A DNA stretch of 64,000 bases from an uncultured Pseudomonadota bacterium. Its GTDB lineage: Bacteria; Pseudomonadota; Alphaproteobacteria; UBA3830. The translations under genes were made by a program, and so were the position numbers. The stretch covers positions 1-64,000 of the forward strand of contig CACXWU010000004.1 in the NCBI GenBank assembly GCA_902771535.1, read 5' to 3'. The notes under the pieces were generated by a model. That model saw nothing but the letters and a program-made list of their open reading frames with translations. It searched no databases and was not told where the DNA came from. Each line of letters begins with the position of its first letter. Position 1 is the stretch's first letter. Below are positions 17,346 to 25,560 of the stretch, piece after piece.

Positions 17346-18203
17346 TTAATCCAAATCCATCACAGTGATTTTTCCGAACTTCGCGGACAAATCGTCGATG
17401 TGATGCAGGATGTAGCACATCGGGTCGAGGTCGGGAAGATCCAGGTCGAGCACTGCTCCCCACTCGGTGCGGCTGTGATGTGCTGCGATCATTTTCGCGA
17501 CCATCTCAAATCCCGCCGCCATGCAGGTGGAAAATCCCCACTGCGAGTGTGTCAGCCATTTTTTCTGGAAATCTGTATTGAATCCGATTACCCCAGAATT
17601 CAAATCGATGTTGTATTCCCAAATTTTCCCGAAGTCGTGCAAAATGCAGGCGGCGTAGACCGTGCCTTTGTCGATTTTTGGATGCTTTTCCATGAAATCT
17701 TTCGCGATCTCGAGGCACTCGAAAGTGTGTTCCAAAAGTCCGCCCAGATAATTGTGGTGAATGGACTTTGCCGCCGGTGCTATTTTGAAAGCTTCAGCGT
17801 ATTCCTTCAGGAGTTCGGAGACGAAATTTTTTAGCTTGTCATCTTGAATCAACTCAACATATTCCAAAACCGCGGCAAAAATTTCTTCCCGCTGCTGTTC
17901 GGAAAGCCCGATTTTTCCCTCTTTAATCAGAACAAAATCGTGAATGACGTAGTCCGAATAGTTCGCCGGCAGGTCGTATTTCATCAGCTTTATTGTATTC
18001 CCGCTCCTGAAAATTTTTTCATCAGGATATTTTCTCAAGTCGTTCGACCACATCACTGCCGAAAAGTTAAACTGTCCGTCTGCGGATTTCAAATTTAAAC
18101 GGCGATAATCGTCCCCCCGCTTGGTCTTTTGCAGAGAGGAAGAAACTATCATCAATTCAGCCAACCGCAAATCAGGCTTTTCAAAATCTTTAAAGCTATC
18201 CAT
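17346..18203 (-). CDS. YhaM-family 3'-5' exoribonuclease (OB fold + HD domain)
   Basis: A 285-residue protein. The N-terminal part (about 15-90) is an OB-like nucleic-acid-binding fold. The C-terminal HD domain carries HHNYLGGLLEHT (149-160), ILHDFGKIWEY (His189-Asp190 metal pair) and AAHHSRTEWG (about 240), the order seen in YhaM/CBF1 proteins. These remove nucleotides from RNA or single-stranded DNA 3' ends. It lies 18 bases after asd with a good GAGGAG ribosome-binding site, so the two are probably co-transcribed. YhaM is best known from Firmicutes; a more general HD phosphohydrolase role is possible. Confidence 0.75.
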   Translation of the reverse strand: MDSFKDFEKPDLRLAELMIVSSSLQKTKRGDDYRRLNLKSADGQFNFSAVMWSNDLRKYPDEKIFRSGNTIKLMKYDLPANYSDYVIHDFVLIKEGKIGLSEQQREEIFAAVLEYVELIQDDKLKNFVSELLKEYAEAFKIAPAAKSIHHNYLGGLLEHTFECLEIAKDFMEKHPKIDKGTVYAACILHDFGKIWEYNIDLNSGVIGFNTDFQKKWLTHSQWGFSTCMAAGFEMVAKMIAAHHSRTEWGAVLDLDLPDLDPMCYILHHIDDLSAKFGKITVMDLD

Positions 18204-18221
18204 TTTCTCCTCTTTTCGCTT

Positions 18222-19274
18222 TTACTTCGCTTTGTATTTAAACGATCTCAATTTCGGATCGATATCTATCAACAACTCCGCGATTTGCACGCTGTTGAGA
18301 GCGGCACCCTTTCGCAGATTATCCGTCACTGCCCAAAACATTAACCCGTTTTTGGTGGTAAAATCTTTTCGAACTCGACTTACGAAAACCGCATCTTCGC
18401 CCTGAGCATCCAATGGCGTGGCAACAATATTTTCGTCTCTGCGATCCAATGTAAGAATTCCGTCAAAATCGTCGAAAGCCTGGTAGGCCATTTCATCGGA
18501 AACCTCCTTCGTAAACTCGCAAACAACTGACATTCCGTGACCGATAAATACCGGAACTCGAACGCAAGTGACCGCGATTTTCACGTCGGTTTTCAAAATT
18601 TTGCAGATTTCCGAAGAAATTTTATCCTCCTCATCCGAAACCCCCGAACCGTAAAGATTACCGATGGACGGGATTACGTTGAACGCTATTTGCTTGGAGA
18701 ATACGTCGTTAACAATTTCTCCCGAAGCGATCACCGATTTGGTTTGGTTGTATAATTCGTCGTTCGCTGCTTTGCCGGCGCCAGATACCGCCTGATAGGT
18801 CGAGACCACGGCTCGTTTAATCGGAGCAATAGAGGCCAGAGCTTTTAGGGTCATTGCCAACGGAACCGCCACGCAGTTAGGAGTCGAAATAATCCCCAAC
18901 GGTGCCCCTTTTGATAAAGATTTCGCGTTTACTTCCGGCACAATCAGAGGAACTTTCGGATTCAGCCTGAAATATGAACCTTTGTCGATAATGGTACACC
19001 CGGCCTCTGCCACTTCTTTCGCATGCTTTTGAGAAAATTTGGAACCGGCGCAAAATATCGCCAAATCAACTTTCGAAAAATCCACCGATGAAAAACTTTG
19101 CACCTGCAGACTCTGATTTTTAAAGGACACACTTTTGCCGACTGACTTTTCCGAGGCTACCGCAAAAATCTTCTCGACGGGAAAATCTCTCTCAGCCAAA
19201 ATTCTCAGGGTATTATTTCCGGCGTTTCCGGTAGCTCCCACGACCGCAACGTTGTACCTTCTTGAATTTCTCAT
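18222..19274 (-). CDS. asd: aspartate-semialdehyde dehydrogenase
   Basis: A 350-residue NADP-dependent enzyme converting aspartyl phosphate to aspartate semialdehyde, the branch point for diaminopimelate, lysine, threonine and methionine. The nucleotide-binding GATGNAG is at 13-19, the catalytic cysteine is Cys134 in STPNCVA, Gln161 follows in the TYQAVSGAGK segment, and the catalytic His246 is in IGHGMSV. All are present. In a host-dependent cell its main use is probably DAP for peptidoglycan, which fits the murE and dcw genes here. The ribosome-binding site is GAGGAG. Confidence 0.94.
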   Translation of the reverse strand: MRNSRRYNVAVVGATGNAGNNTLRILAERDFPVEKIFAVASEKSVGKSVSFKNQSLQVQSFSSVDFSKVDLAIFCAGSKFSQKHAKEVAEAGCTIIDKGSYFRLNPKVPLIVPEVNAKSLSKGAPLGIISTPNCVAVPLAMTLKALASIAPIKRAVVSTYQAVSGAGKAANDELYNQTKSVIASGEIVNDVFSKQIAFNVIPSIGNLYGSGVSDEEDKISSEICKILKTDVKIAVTCVRVPVFIGHGMSVVCEFTKEVSDEMAYQAFDDFDGILTLDRRDENIVATPLDAQGEDAVFVSRVRKDFTTKNGLMFWAVTDNLRKGAALNSVQIAELLIDIDPKLRSFKYKAK

Positions 19275-19372
19275 TCACTCCTCTAACAAAAGCCCTCATT
19301 GATTTTAGGCTTTATTTTGGATAACATAAAGTGGTTTGTTTGAAAAAATTCGAAAATCGTTAAAGGCAGAAC

Positions 19373-20614
19373 TTGCAGTTATTTGAAACATTGTCTCCGT
19401 TAGCTGACAGAATTCGTCCTGGAGATTTTGATGAAATTATCGGGCAGTCGTTGGGGAATCAGATTTCCGCGATCGATAATCTTCAGTCGCTGATTTTATG
19501 GGGACCGCCGGGATCGGGCAAGACTTCATTTGCGAAAATTCTCGCGAAGAAAAGCAAGTTACATTTCGAGGAAACTTCTGCTGTAATGCATTCGACTGCG
19601 AAGTTCAAGTCGATTTTCGAACAGCTGGACTCCAATCTTTTATCAAAAACCATTTTGCTCGTGGACGAAATTCATCACCTCAACAAAAGCCAGCAGGACA
19701 TATTTTTGCCGCATTTGGAAAACGGTTCATTGATTCTGATCGGAACAACAACAGAAAATCCGTCTTTCGAGCTGCGCCCTGCCCTTCTCTCTCGGTGTAA
19801 GGTCATAACTTTCGATCGATTGCAGCTGGATGATCTGGACAAAATACTGCAGCGCGCCGAAAAATTCATGAAGAAGGAACTACCGCTCACTCCTGAAGCT
19901 CGGCAATATCTGTGTTTGATGTCGGACGGAGACGGTCGATATCTCCTAAATCGCGCCGAGGAACTTTTCAATTTGAACACCTCCGAAAAATTGGACGTCG
20001 AGCAGCTGAAAAAATTTTCACCGAAACGCGCTGCTGTTTACGATAAAGGGAACGAAGAACATTACAATCTGATCAGCGCGCTGCATAAGTCACTGCGGGG
20101 GTCGGACGTCGATGCCGCTCTATATTGGATGCACCGAATGCTGCAGGGAGGCGAAGAGCCGCTCTACATTCTGCGCCGCTTGATTCGATTCGCGAGCGAA
20201 GATGTGGGAATGGCCGATCCGAACGCATTGGTGCAAGCGCTGTCGGCGCATAAAGCCTACACAATTTTGGGTTCGCCCGAAGGAGAGCTTGCCATCGCTC
20301 AAGCTGTGATTTATCTGGCAACCGCTCCGAAATCCAACGCCGCAGAAGTCGCTTTTTTCAAATCCCAAAAAGCTGCAAAATTCTACGGATCGCTTCCCGT
20401 GCCGAAAAAAATCCGCAACGCTCCGACAAAATTGATGAAAGAACTGGATTACAACAAGGGATATGTCTACGACCACGACACCGAAAATGCATTTGCCGGA
20501 ACAAATTTTTTTCCCGACGAACTTTCGCGCAAAAAATTCTACGAACCCAACGAGCGCGGTTTCGAGCGGGAAATCAAAAAACGCATCGATTGGTGGGACA
20601 AAAGAAGAAAATAA
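19373..20614 (+). CDS. rarA: replication-associated recombination AAA+ ATPase RarA
   Basis: A 413-residue protein of the RarA/MgsA/WRNIP1 family, which acts at stalled replication forks. The N-terminus LADRIRPGDFDEIIGQ is the family signature. Walker A GPPGSGKT is at 44-51, Walker B LLVDEIHHL at 95-103, and sensor-1 TTTENPSFEL follows at about 125. The C-terminal tetramerisation domain includes RLIRFASEDVGMADPNAL and KAYTILGSPEGELAIAQ. The start is TTG after AAAGGCAG. It is transcribed divergently from asd. Confidence 0.93.
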   Translation: MQLFETLSPLADRIRPGDFDEIIGQSLGNQISAIDNLQSLILWGPPGSGKTSFAKILAKKSKLHFEETSAVMHSTAKFKSIFEQLDSNLLSKTILLVDEIHHLNKSQQDIFLPHLENGSLILIGTTTENPSFELRPALLSRCKVITFDRLQLDDLDKILQRAEKFMKKELPLTPEARQYLCLMSDGDGRYLLNRAEELFNLNTSEKLDVEQLKKFSPKRAAVYDKGNEEHYNLISALHKSLRGSDVDAALYWMHRMLQGGEEPLYILRRLIRFASEDVGMADPNALVQALSAHKAYTILGSPEGELAIAQAVIYLATAPKSNAAEVAFFKSQKAAKFYGSLPVPKKIRNAPTKLMKELDYNKGYVYDHDTENAFAGTNFFPDELSRKKFYEPNERGFEREIKKRIDWWDKRRK

Positions 20615-20652
20615 GAATTGTTCAAAAAATTAATTTGTTCGACAAAAAAATA

Positions 20653-20680
20653 TTGACAATAAAATATGTTGTGATACCAT
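20653..20680 (+). promoter_or_regulatory. promoter of DUF2628 gene 1
   Basis: TTGACA (20653-20658), 16-base spacer, TACCAT (20675-20680). The same arrangement occurs before DUF2628 gene 2. Confidence 0.55.
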
Positions 20681-20712
20681 AACGCGTTTTCATGAGAGTA
20701 TGTGAGGGATAT

Positions 20713-21315
20713 ATGTCTGAGAGAGACAATGAATTCTGCGAAGTAGAAAGCAGAGAGTATTACGAAAAAGCGTTAAATAAAAACGTCGAATATTATACAG
20801 AGGCGTTCAAACGTCTGGATGAAACGGAAAAAAACACCTGGAACTGGGCGGCGTTTTTCTTTGGATCTTCGTGGTTGTTTTACCGCAAAATGTATCTTTG
20901 TGGTTTCATTATCTTTATGATAGAGAGATTTATCGTACGCTTCATGAGTGACAACAATATGATTTTTCCACTTTTTGTATTCTTGGGATTAAGATTACTG
21001 TGGGGGTACTTTGGGAATGCTTGGTACTACGATGTAGTGAAAGCAAGAATAGGTAAAGGCTATCACTTATTGGATAAATATAGCCCGACATCCTTTACAT
21101 CTGGTATATCTTCATTTTTAGGATTTTTGGTTTGTTGGGCAGATCAAATATCTCTCAAAAAGCAGCTCAAAACTGAAACAGAATATAAAGTTAATGAAGA
21201 AACTATTCGTGCTTATTTGAATTCAGCAAGAGAGAATCCCGGTATTGTTAAGGCAGCAAATATAATCATTTGGTTATTCCTCTTCGTGGGACTTCTGTGT
21301 TATTTGGAGTTATAA
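20713..21315 (+). CDS. DUF2628 membrane protein, copy 1
   Basis: A 200-residue membrane protein. An N-terminal acidic helix (about 1-40) precedes the DUF2628 signature TWNWAAFFFGSSWLFYRKMY (about 48-67), then three or four hydrophobic segments, the LGLRLLWGYFGNAWYY element and a C-terminal hydrophobic stretch (WLFLFVGLLCY). Function is unknown for the family. I chose ATG 20713 because GTGAGGGA lies just upstream; ATG 20692 is possible. It is paralogous to the gene at 24797. In the +1 frame the last codons are followed by about 20 charged codons (AEAERLVEKISDK), so the C-terminus may have been shortened by a frameshift. Confidence 0.8.
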   Translation: MSERDNEFCEVESREYYEKALNKNVEYYTEAFKRLDETEKNTWNWAAFFFGSSWLFYRKMYLCGFIIFMIERFIVRFMSDNNMIFPLFVFLGLRLLWGYFGNAWYYDVVKARIGKGYHLLDKYSPTSFTSGISSFLGFLVCWADQISLKKQLKTETEYKVNEETIRAYLNSARENPGIVKAANIIIWLFLFVGLLCYLEL

Positions 21316-21317
21316 AT

Positions 21318-21440
21318 GTGACTCAAGAAGTTATGCCGAAGCAGAGCGACTTGTGGAAAAAATATCGGACAAAATCAAAGCATATCGTTGATAAAAAGAA
21401 TATTCGGGATTATTTAAATCCGGACAAGAGAAAAACTTAA
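21318..21440 (+). pseudogene. relic of a DUF2628 C-terminal region
   Basis: Directly after DUF2628 gene 1, an in-frame stretch ending at TAA 21438-21440 encodes VDKKNIRDYLNPDKRK, which aligns with VNEETIRAYLNSAR of copy 1 and VNAETIHAYLNPNKK of copy 2. Only about 35 codons remain and the membrane part is missing, so this looks like the remains of a third copy or of an unequal recombination. Confidence 0.5.
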
Positions 21441-21443
21441 GTA

Positions 21444-23105
21444 TCATTTTTTCGAAAAGATGCTGTTGGATAAATCAATATCAGGATGACTCAACCTCGC
21501 AAGGTCTATTAACGAATAGGCTGTTTTATCGGTTACGTATTTCTGATTTATATTCCAACCTTTGATGAATTCGGCGTTGGTTTTTCGATATTTTTCCGAT
21601 ATCCACACAACAAAAGGAACTTCATATCCGTCCGGCCAAGTTCGAGCGGTCAGTATGCATTCTTCCGTGTCATTTATGTCCTGTCCATGATCTGATAAAT
21701 AGAGCATTGCGCTTGTTTCTCCGCTTTTTTTCAGGTCTTTTACAACTTCGTTCAGAATATGATCCGTATACACTATACTGTCGTCGAAAAGATTTACATA
21801 GATAGCTTTCGTTCTATCATAGTATTCCTGAGTCAGAGAGAATTTTGCAAATTCAGGAGGATATCGCATACCGATGGGAGGATGTGATCCTTTTAGATGT
21901 AAAATAATCAACTTTTTTTCTGAAGAATCACTTAATGCTTTTTCAAAATATTTCAGTAAATTCTCATCCCACAATTTTAAACGACGTTGTTCGTCCTCAA
22001 AGGTCAAATTGTAATTTTCAGATGAATATATTACATCTTTTCCGTGAATAAATGCATATTCATTGCAACTTCGGCCAAAACGCATGACGGAATTATCAAA
22101 ATTATCCACTTTACCCTGATTTGAAAACCAGAAAGTTTTGAATCCTGCACTTTTAAAAAATTGAACAAGTGACCAAATTTGATTGATGTTATTTTTAATT
22201 AACAACATTGACTTAACAGCTCCTGACGTGAAAACATGAGCCGTTGTAACATTTTTAAAAACAAATAATTCATCTCTGATTTTTTCAAAATGCGGAGTGG
22301 TCGGTCGGTTATATCCGTAAATTTCCATATGTTTTCTATCAACGCTTTCTCCTATAACAAAAACATAGGTTTCTTTTTCTTTGGATTTTGTTTGAATTCC
22401 TTTAATTGGTGTTTGTATTTTACTGAATCGGTCAATGTCTTTTAGATCTTCGATGTGAGCAGAAAAAGCAAATATTACTCTGTTAAAAGGCTGAATAGTT
22501 AAGCAGCAAATTGAATATATTAAGAGTATCGCGGCATAAATTGAATACTTTTTATTTATATATCGTTTGTCGGATTTTAAGCAAAAGGCACAAAAGATAA
22601 TCAAAAGATTTACGCAAATAAAAACGGAATATTCTTTTATAATCAGGATGGCTTCTCTCAGATGTGTGTTAAAAATGGCAAACATGAAATCATTCGATAA
22701 AAGAGTACCTGTCACTCGAGCACATATAAAATCAAGATTGGCAGGAATATGCAATATCAACAACCAAAGTATTATAGAAATCTTCCTCATTAATTTTGAA
22801 CGAACTGAAATAAACAGAATGTACGACAAAGAAAAATTTACCAACAAACCTGCTACTTTTGCAATCGTATAATAAGGGGGATAAGCTAACAATCTAAAAT
22901 TCGGTTCAGGATAATTAAGGATAAGAAAAAGCTCAACAAAAACTGGAATACCCAAGACAAAAAAAGAGATTATTATGCTTCTGCGAAAAACATTATCGTC
23001 GCTTTTTACAAAGTATTGCTTATGTTTTGAAGATCCCCCGTCAAATCCCATTTTGGCAAACCACTTCATATTGCGACCTATTACATAAAAGCCTAACCAT
23101 GACAT
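21444..23105 (-). CDS. EptA-like phosphoethanolamine transferase (sulfatase fold)
   Basis: A 553-residue inner-membrane enzyme with five or six membrane segments (about 45-65, 80-100, 108-125, 155-178, 188-205) and a periplasmic alkaline-phosphatase/sulfatase domain from about 245. Metal and catalytic positions visible are Glu253 (VIGES), a likely nucleophile Thr293 (VFTSG) and Asp472-His473 (SDHGQD). The family motifs YGYNRPTTP and HLKGSHPPIGMRYPPEF are present. Such enzymes move phosphoethanolamine from phosphatidylethanolamine to lipid A or core sugars, lowering surface charge. The exact acceptor is unknown. The start may be Met13, as no good ribosome-binding site precedes the first ATG. 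Confidence 0.85.
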   Translation of the reverse strand: MSWLGFYVIGRNMKWFAKMGFDGGSSKHKQYFVKSDDNVFRRSIIISFFVLGIPVFVELFLILNYPEPNFRLLAYPPYYTIAKVAGLLVNFSLSYILFISVRSKLMRKISIILWLLILHIPANLDFICARVTGTLLSNDFMFAIFNTHLREAILIIKEYSVFICVNLLIIFCAFCLKSDKRYINKKYSIYAAILLIYSICCLTIQPFNRVIFAFSAHIEDLKDIDRFSKIQTPIKGIQTKSKEKETYVFVIGESVDRKHMEIYGYNRPTTPHFEKIRDELFVFKNVTTAHVFTSGAVKSMLLIKNNINQIWSLVQFFKSAGFKTFWFSNQGKVDNFDNSVMRFGRSCNEYAFIHGKDVIYSSENYNLTFEDEQRRLKLWDENLLKYFEKALSDSSEKKLIILHLKGSHPPIGMRYPPEFAKFSLTQEYYDRTKAIYVNLFDDSIVYTDHILNEVVKDLKKSGETSAMLYLSDHGQDINDTEECILTARTWPDGYEVPFVVWISEKYRKTNAEFIKGWNINQKYVTDKTAYSLIDLARLSHPDIDLSNSIFSKK

Positions 23106-23185
23106 TTTAATGGGTCTTCGTTAACAATTGATTAAAATCATACATGGAAAAAACTTCTCTGACTCAATATTTACCTTTAATTTAC

Positions 23186-23214
23186 TTGATCGCTCAAAAT
23201 TCATGGTGTATCAT
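23186..23214 (+). promoter_or_regulatory. promoter of tRNA-Gln / tadA
   Basis: TTGATC (23186-23191), 17-base spacer, TATCAT (23209-23214), placing the start about 5 bases before the tRNA. Confidence 0.5.
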
Positions 23215-23225
23215 TGAGCAACTTT

Positions 23226-23300
23226 TGGGGTGTAGCCAAGTGGTAAGGCAACGGGTTTTGATCCCGTCATTCGTGGGTTCGAGTCCTACCACCCCAGCCA
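23226..23300 (+). tRNA. tRNA-Gln (anticodon TTG)
   Basis: Acceptor TGGGGTG pairs with CACCCCA; discriminator G; CCA is encoded. The anticodon loop TTTTGAT gives anticodon TTG, and the T-arm has GGTTCGAGTCC. The next gene tadA begins 20 bases later, so the two are likely co-transcribed. Confidence 0.95.
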
Positions 23301-23320
23301 GTGAATTGACAGAAGATTCC

Positions 23321-23761
23321 ATGAATATTGATTTTATGCGCATTGCTTTGTCCGAAGCCGAAAGAGCGTTCAATAGGGACTCCGTTCCGATCGGAGCTGT
23401 TATCGCACAAAATGACAACCTGATAGTTGCGGCCGGAAATGAAGTCATGAAAAAAAAAGATCCCGTCGCCCATGCTGAAATTCTGGCAATTCAGCGCGCT
23501 TGTAAAATTTTGGATTTACGGATTTTGGCTCAGTGCGACATTTATGTGACTCTCGAACCCTGCGCCATGTGCGCTCAAGCAATTTCGCTGGCTCATATCA
23601 AAAATTTGTACTTCGGAGCCTACAGCCCAAAATACGGAGCGGTTGTCAACGGTGCGCAAATTTTCCAACATTCCACTCATAAACCGAAGGTCGTCGGGGG
23701 CATTTTGGAGTCCGAATCGGAGCTGTTACTAAAAAATTTCTTCAAAAACAAGAGATCTTAA
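23321..23761 (+). CDS. tadA: tRNA adenosine(34) deaminase
   Basis: A 146-residue zinc deaminase that converts A34 of tRNA-Arg(ACG) to inosine. The motif HAE is at 51-53 (zinc His and proton-shuttle Glu), PCAMC gives Cys81 and Cys84, and the C-terminal VVGGILESE with FFKNKR is typical. The frame is open upstream through the tRNA gene, but conserved sequence begins at Met 23321 (MNIDFMRIAL), which I take as the start. Confidence 0.93.
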   Translation: MNIDFMRIALSEAERAFNRDSVPIGAVIAQNDNLIVAAGNEVMKKKDPVAHAEILAIQRACKILDLRILAQCDIYVTLEPCAMCAQAISLAHIKNLYFGAYSPKYGAVVNGAQIFQHSTHKPKVVGGILESESELLLKNFFKNKRS

Positions 23762-23837
23762 CATTTTTTTTACAAAAGATCTTTAAAGATGAGAACTGTT
23801 ACTGTATAAAGTAGATAAAAGAAATTGTGGAGGAATA

Positions 23838-24041
23838 GTGCTCGTATTTGTACGTGACAATAATGTCGATCAAGCTTTGAGAGCTTTGAAAAAGAAAATG
23901 CAACGCGAAGGGATTTTTCGTGAGATAAAATTACGCAGGCATTTTGAGAAACCATCAGAGAGAAGAGTGAGAGAAATGTCTGAGGCGATTCGCCGTACCA
24001 GAAAATTGCTCAGAAAGCGTATGGAGCGCGAGGGCTATTAG
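23838..24041 (+). CDS. rpsU: 30S ribosomal protein S21
   Basis: A 67-residue basic protein of normal S21 length: [20 protein letters not shown], then [17 protein letters not shown] and a lysine/arginine-rich helix. It helps start-site selection on the small subunit. The start is GTG with GGAGGAA before it. Confidence 0.95.
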   Translation: MLVFVRDNNVDQALRALKKKMQREGIFREIKLRRHFEKPSERRVREMSEAIRRTRKLLRKRMEREGY

Positions 24042-24078
24042 TTCTCTGTGAAACTTCCGTTTCACTTTCAAAAACATT

Positions 24079-24154
24079 GGGGTCGTAGCTCAGTTGGTAG
24101 AGCGCGACGTTCGCATCGTCGAGGTCAGGGGTTCGACTCCCCTCGGCTCCACCA
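24079..24154 (+). tRNA. tRNA-Ala (anticodon CGC)
   Basis: Acceptor GGGGTCG pairs with CGGCTCC and includes the G3-U70 pair that identifies alanine tRNAs. The anticodon stem CGACG/CGTCG holds loop TTCGCAT, anticodon CGC. CCA is encoded. It lies 37 bases after rpsU. Confidence 0.95.
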
Positions 24155-24316
24155 GTGTTTGTTCTCTTCAGAAAAGTTCTCCCTCGGCACTGCAGATTTT
24201 TGTTTTCAGGTTAGGTTTTGCCCAAAAATCTAAATTTTAAGTTGTAACCGCTGAATTTTGTTGATTTTTCTTTTCCAGACGTGTAGCTTGACATTATGGA
24301 TTGATTATATTGGGCA

Positions 24317-24658
24317 ATGCAAAGATTTATTTTTTTTGAAGTATTATGTTTTGGAACAATTTTGTGTCTCAGCGGGTGCGAAAATCCCGGAAAGAGTGTT
24401 GATATAGGACCGCAGCCTCCTAAAGTCGCCTCGAAGTCGAAAGATACAGCTGACGACCTTGTTGAGATCTGTAATTCTCGTGATATTACAACTCATGAAC
24501 GCGCACTCGCAAATTCGCGTGATTATTTTAGTTCGGTCAAAAGTTGTCCCGTGCCTCTCTCCAGAGTGGAATTTGAACAATATAATCCTCTTTCGGAAGA
24601 TTCTCGCAATCCCACTGTTAAAGCTCGAGAACGGGCAGGCATTTTTTTCCGAAACTGA
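24317..24658 (+). CDS. small lipoprotein, unknown
   Basis: A 113-residue protein with a lipoprotein signal (hydrophobic 4-18, lipobox LSGC, Cys at 21) and a polar mature part. There is no recognisable domain and no clear ribosome-binding site. A TTGACA lies about 30 bases upstream, so the message may have an unusually short leader. It stands between tRNA-Ala and DUF2628 gene 2. Confidence 0.6.
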   Translation: MQRFIFFEVLCFGTILCLSGCENPGKSVDIGPQPPKVASKSKDTADDLVEICNSRDITTHERALANSRDYFSSVKSCPVPLSRVEFEQYNPLSEDSRNPTVKARERAGIFFRN

Positions 24659-24732
24659 ACATTCTTCGACAAGGCTAAACTTAAAAAAAATTTATCCTCA
24701 AGTAATAAAATTAATTTGGCTTTATTTTTTTA

Positions 24733-24760
24733 TTGACAACAAAACGTTTCGTGATATGAT
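24733..24760 (+). promoter_or_regulatory. promoter of DUF2628 gene 2
   Basis: TTGACA (24733-24738), 16-base spacer, TATGAT (24755-24760). The spacer and flanks resemble those of gene 1, showing that promoter and gene were duplicated together. Confidence 0.6.
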
Positions 24761-24796
24761 GCGACCGTTTAAAGCTTGTGAGAATAGGAAAGGTAC

Positions 24797-25477
24797 ATGT
24801 CTAGAGAAAGCAGAGCAGAATATTACGAAAAAGCGTTTGATCGTTTAGAAAAAACCGGTAAGCATACCTGGAACTGGGCGGCATTTTTATGGGGATTCAG
24901 CTGGATGAGATATCGGAAAATATATCTCTCTGAAATAGCTTTCTGTTTTATTTATTGGATTTTGTGCTTAGCTCTTTTGATTGGCTTAGTTTCTTCTGCT
25001 TACGAAACAGAATCTACTCCGTGGGGATTCTTAACACTTCTTATTTCTCTATCTCTCGGGAAAAAAATATGCCTGGGATACTTCGGAAACGCTCTGTATT
25101 ATTGGACCGTAAAAAAACGAATAAGCTGGGGATATCATTTGTTAGAAAAATATCGTCCGACGTCAATTGCGGCTATCTTTTTCTCCTTTATCCTTTGGAT
25201 TGCGGATGCTTTTTCTCACGAAACTCAGCTCGACAAATTGGATAAAAATGAAGTCAACGCAGAAACCATACATGCTTATTTGAATCCGAATAAAAAGAAT
25301 CATTGGATGGTAAAAATATCGTGGGTTTTGGCTTGTGTTTTTTATATACTCATAATCCTTCTTAATGTTGTCCTGAATGGAGCTACAAATAGATTAGAAA
25401 ATTTATCGAACAAACCGTCATACACATCATCGTTTGCGGATAAAATAGAAGATCTCAGGTATTCTCCGAAAAAATGA
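24797..25477 (+). CDS. DUF2628 membrane protein, copy 2
   Basis: A 226-residue paralogue of the gene at 20713. It shares REYYEKA-type start (SRAEYYEKAFDRLEKT), TWNWAAFLWGFSWMRYRKIY (about 33-52), the C-L-G-Y-F-G-N-A-L-Y-Y element, LLEKYRPTS and ETIHAYLNPNK (about 153-163), followed by a last membrane segment and a 35-residue polar tail that copy 1 lacks. AGGAAAGG before ATG supports the start. Function is unknown; the family is found in the inner membrane of many Proteobacteria. Confidence 0.82.
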   Translation: MSRESRAEYYEKAFDRLEKTGKHTWNWAAFLWGFSWMRYRKIYLSEIAFCFIYWILCLALLIGLVSSAYETESTPWGFLTLLISLSLGKKICLGYFGNALYYWTVKKRISWGYHLLEKYRPTSIAAIFFSFILWIADAFSHETQLDKLDKNEVNAETIHAYLNPNKKNHWMVKISWVLACVFYILIILLNVVLNGATNRLENLSNKPSYTSSFADKIEDLRYSPKK

Positions 25478-25560
25478 GACAATTCTAGGAGGAAAGGTCT
25501 CGCCTCAGTTTTTTTGAAGTTCTTTTGTATGAAAAAGGAATAACGTGCTTGAGAGAATTT

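Noticed and set aside
19289-19318. AAAGCC/GGCTTT hairpin followed by TATTTT
   Set aside because: It lies between two divergent genes with nothing to terminate; a long loop and short stem make it weak.
23144-23320. N-terminal extension of tadA
   Set aside because: The open frame runs through the tRNA-Gln gene; conserved TadA sequence starts at 23321.
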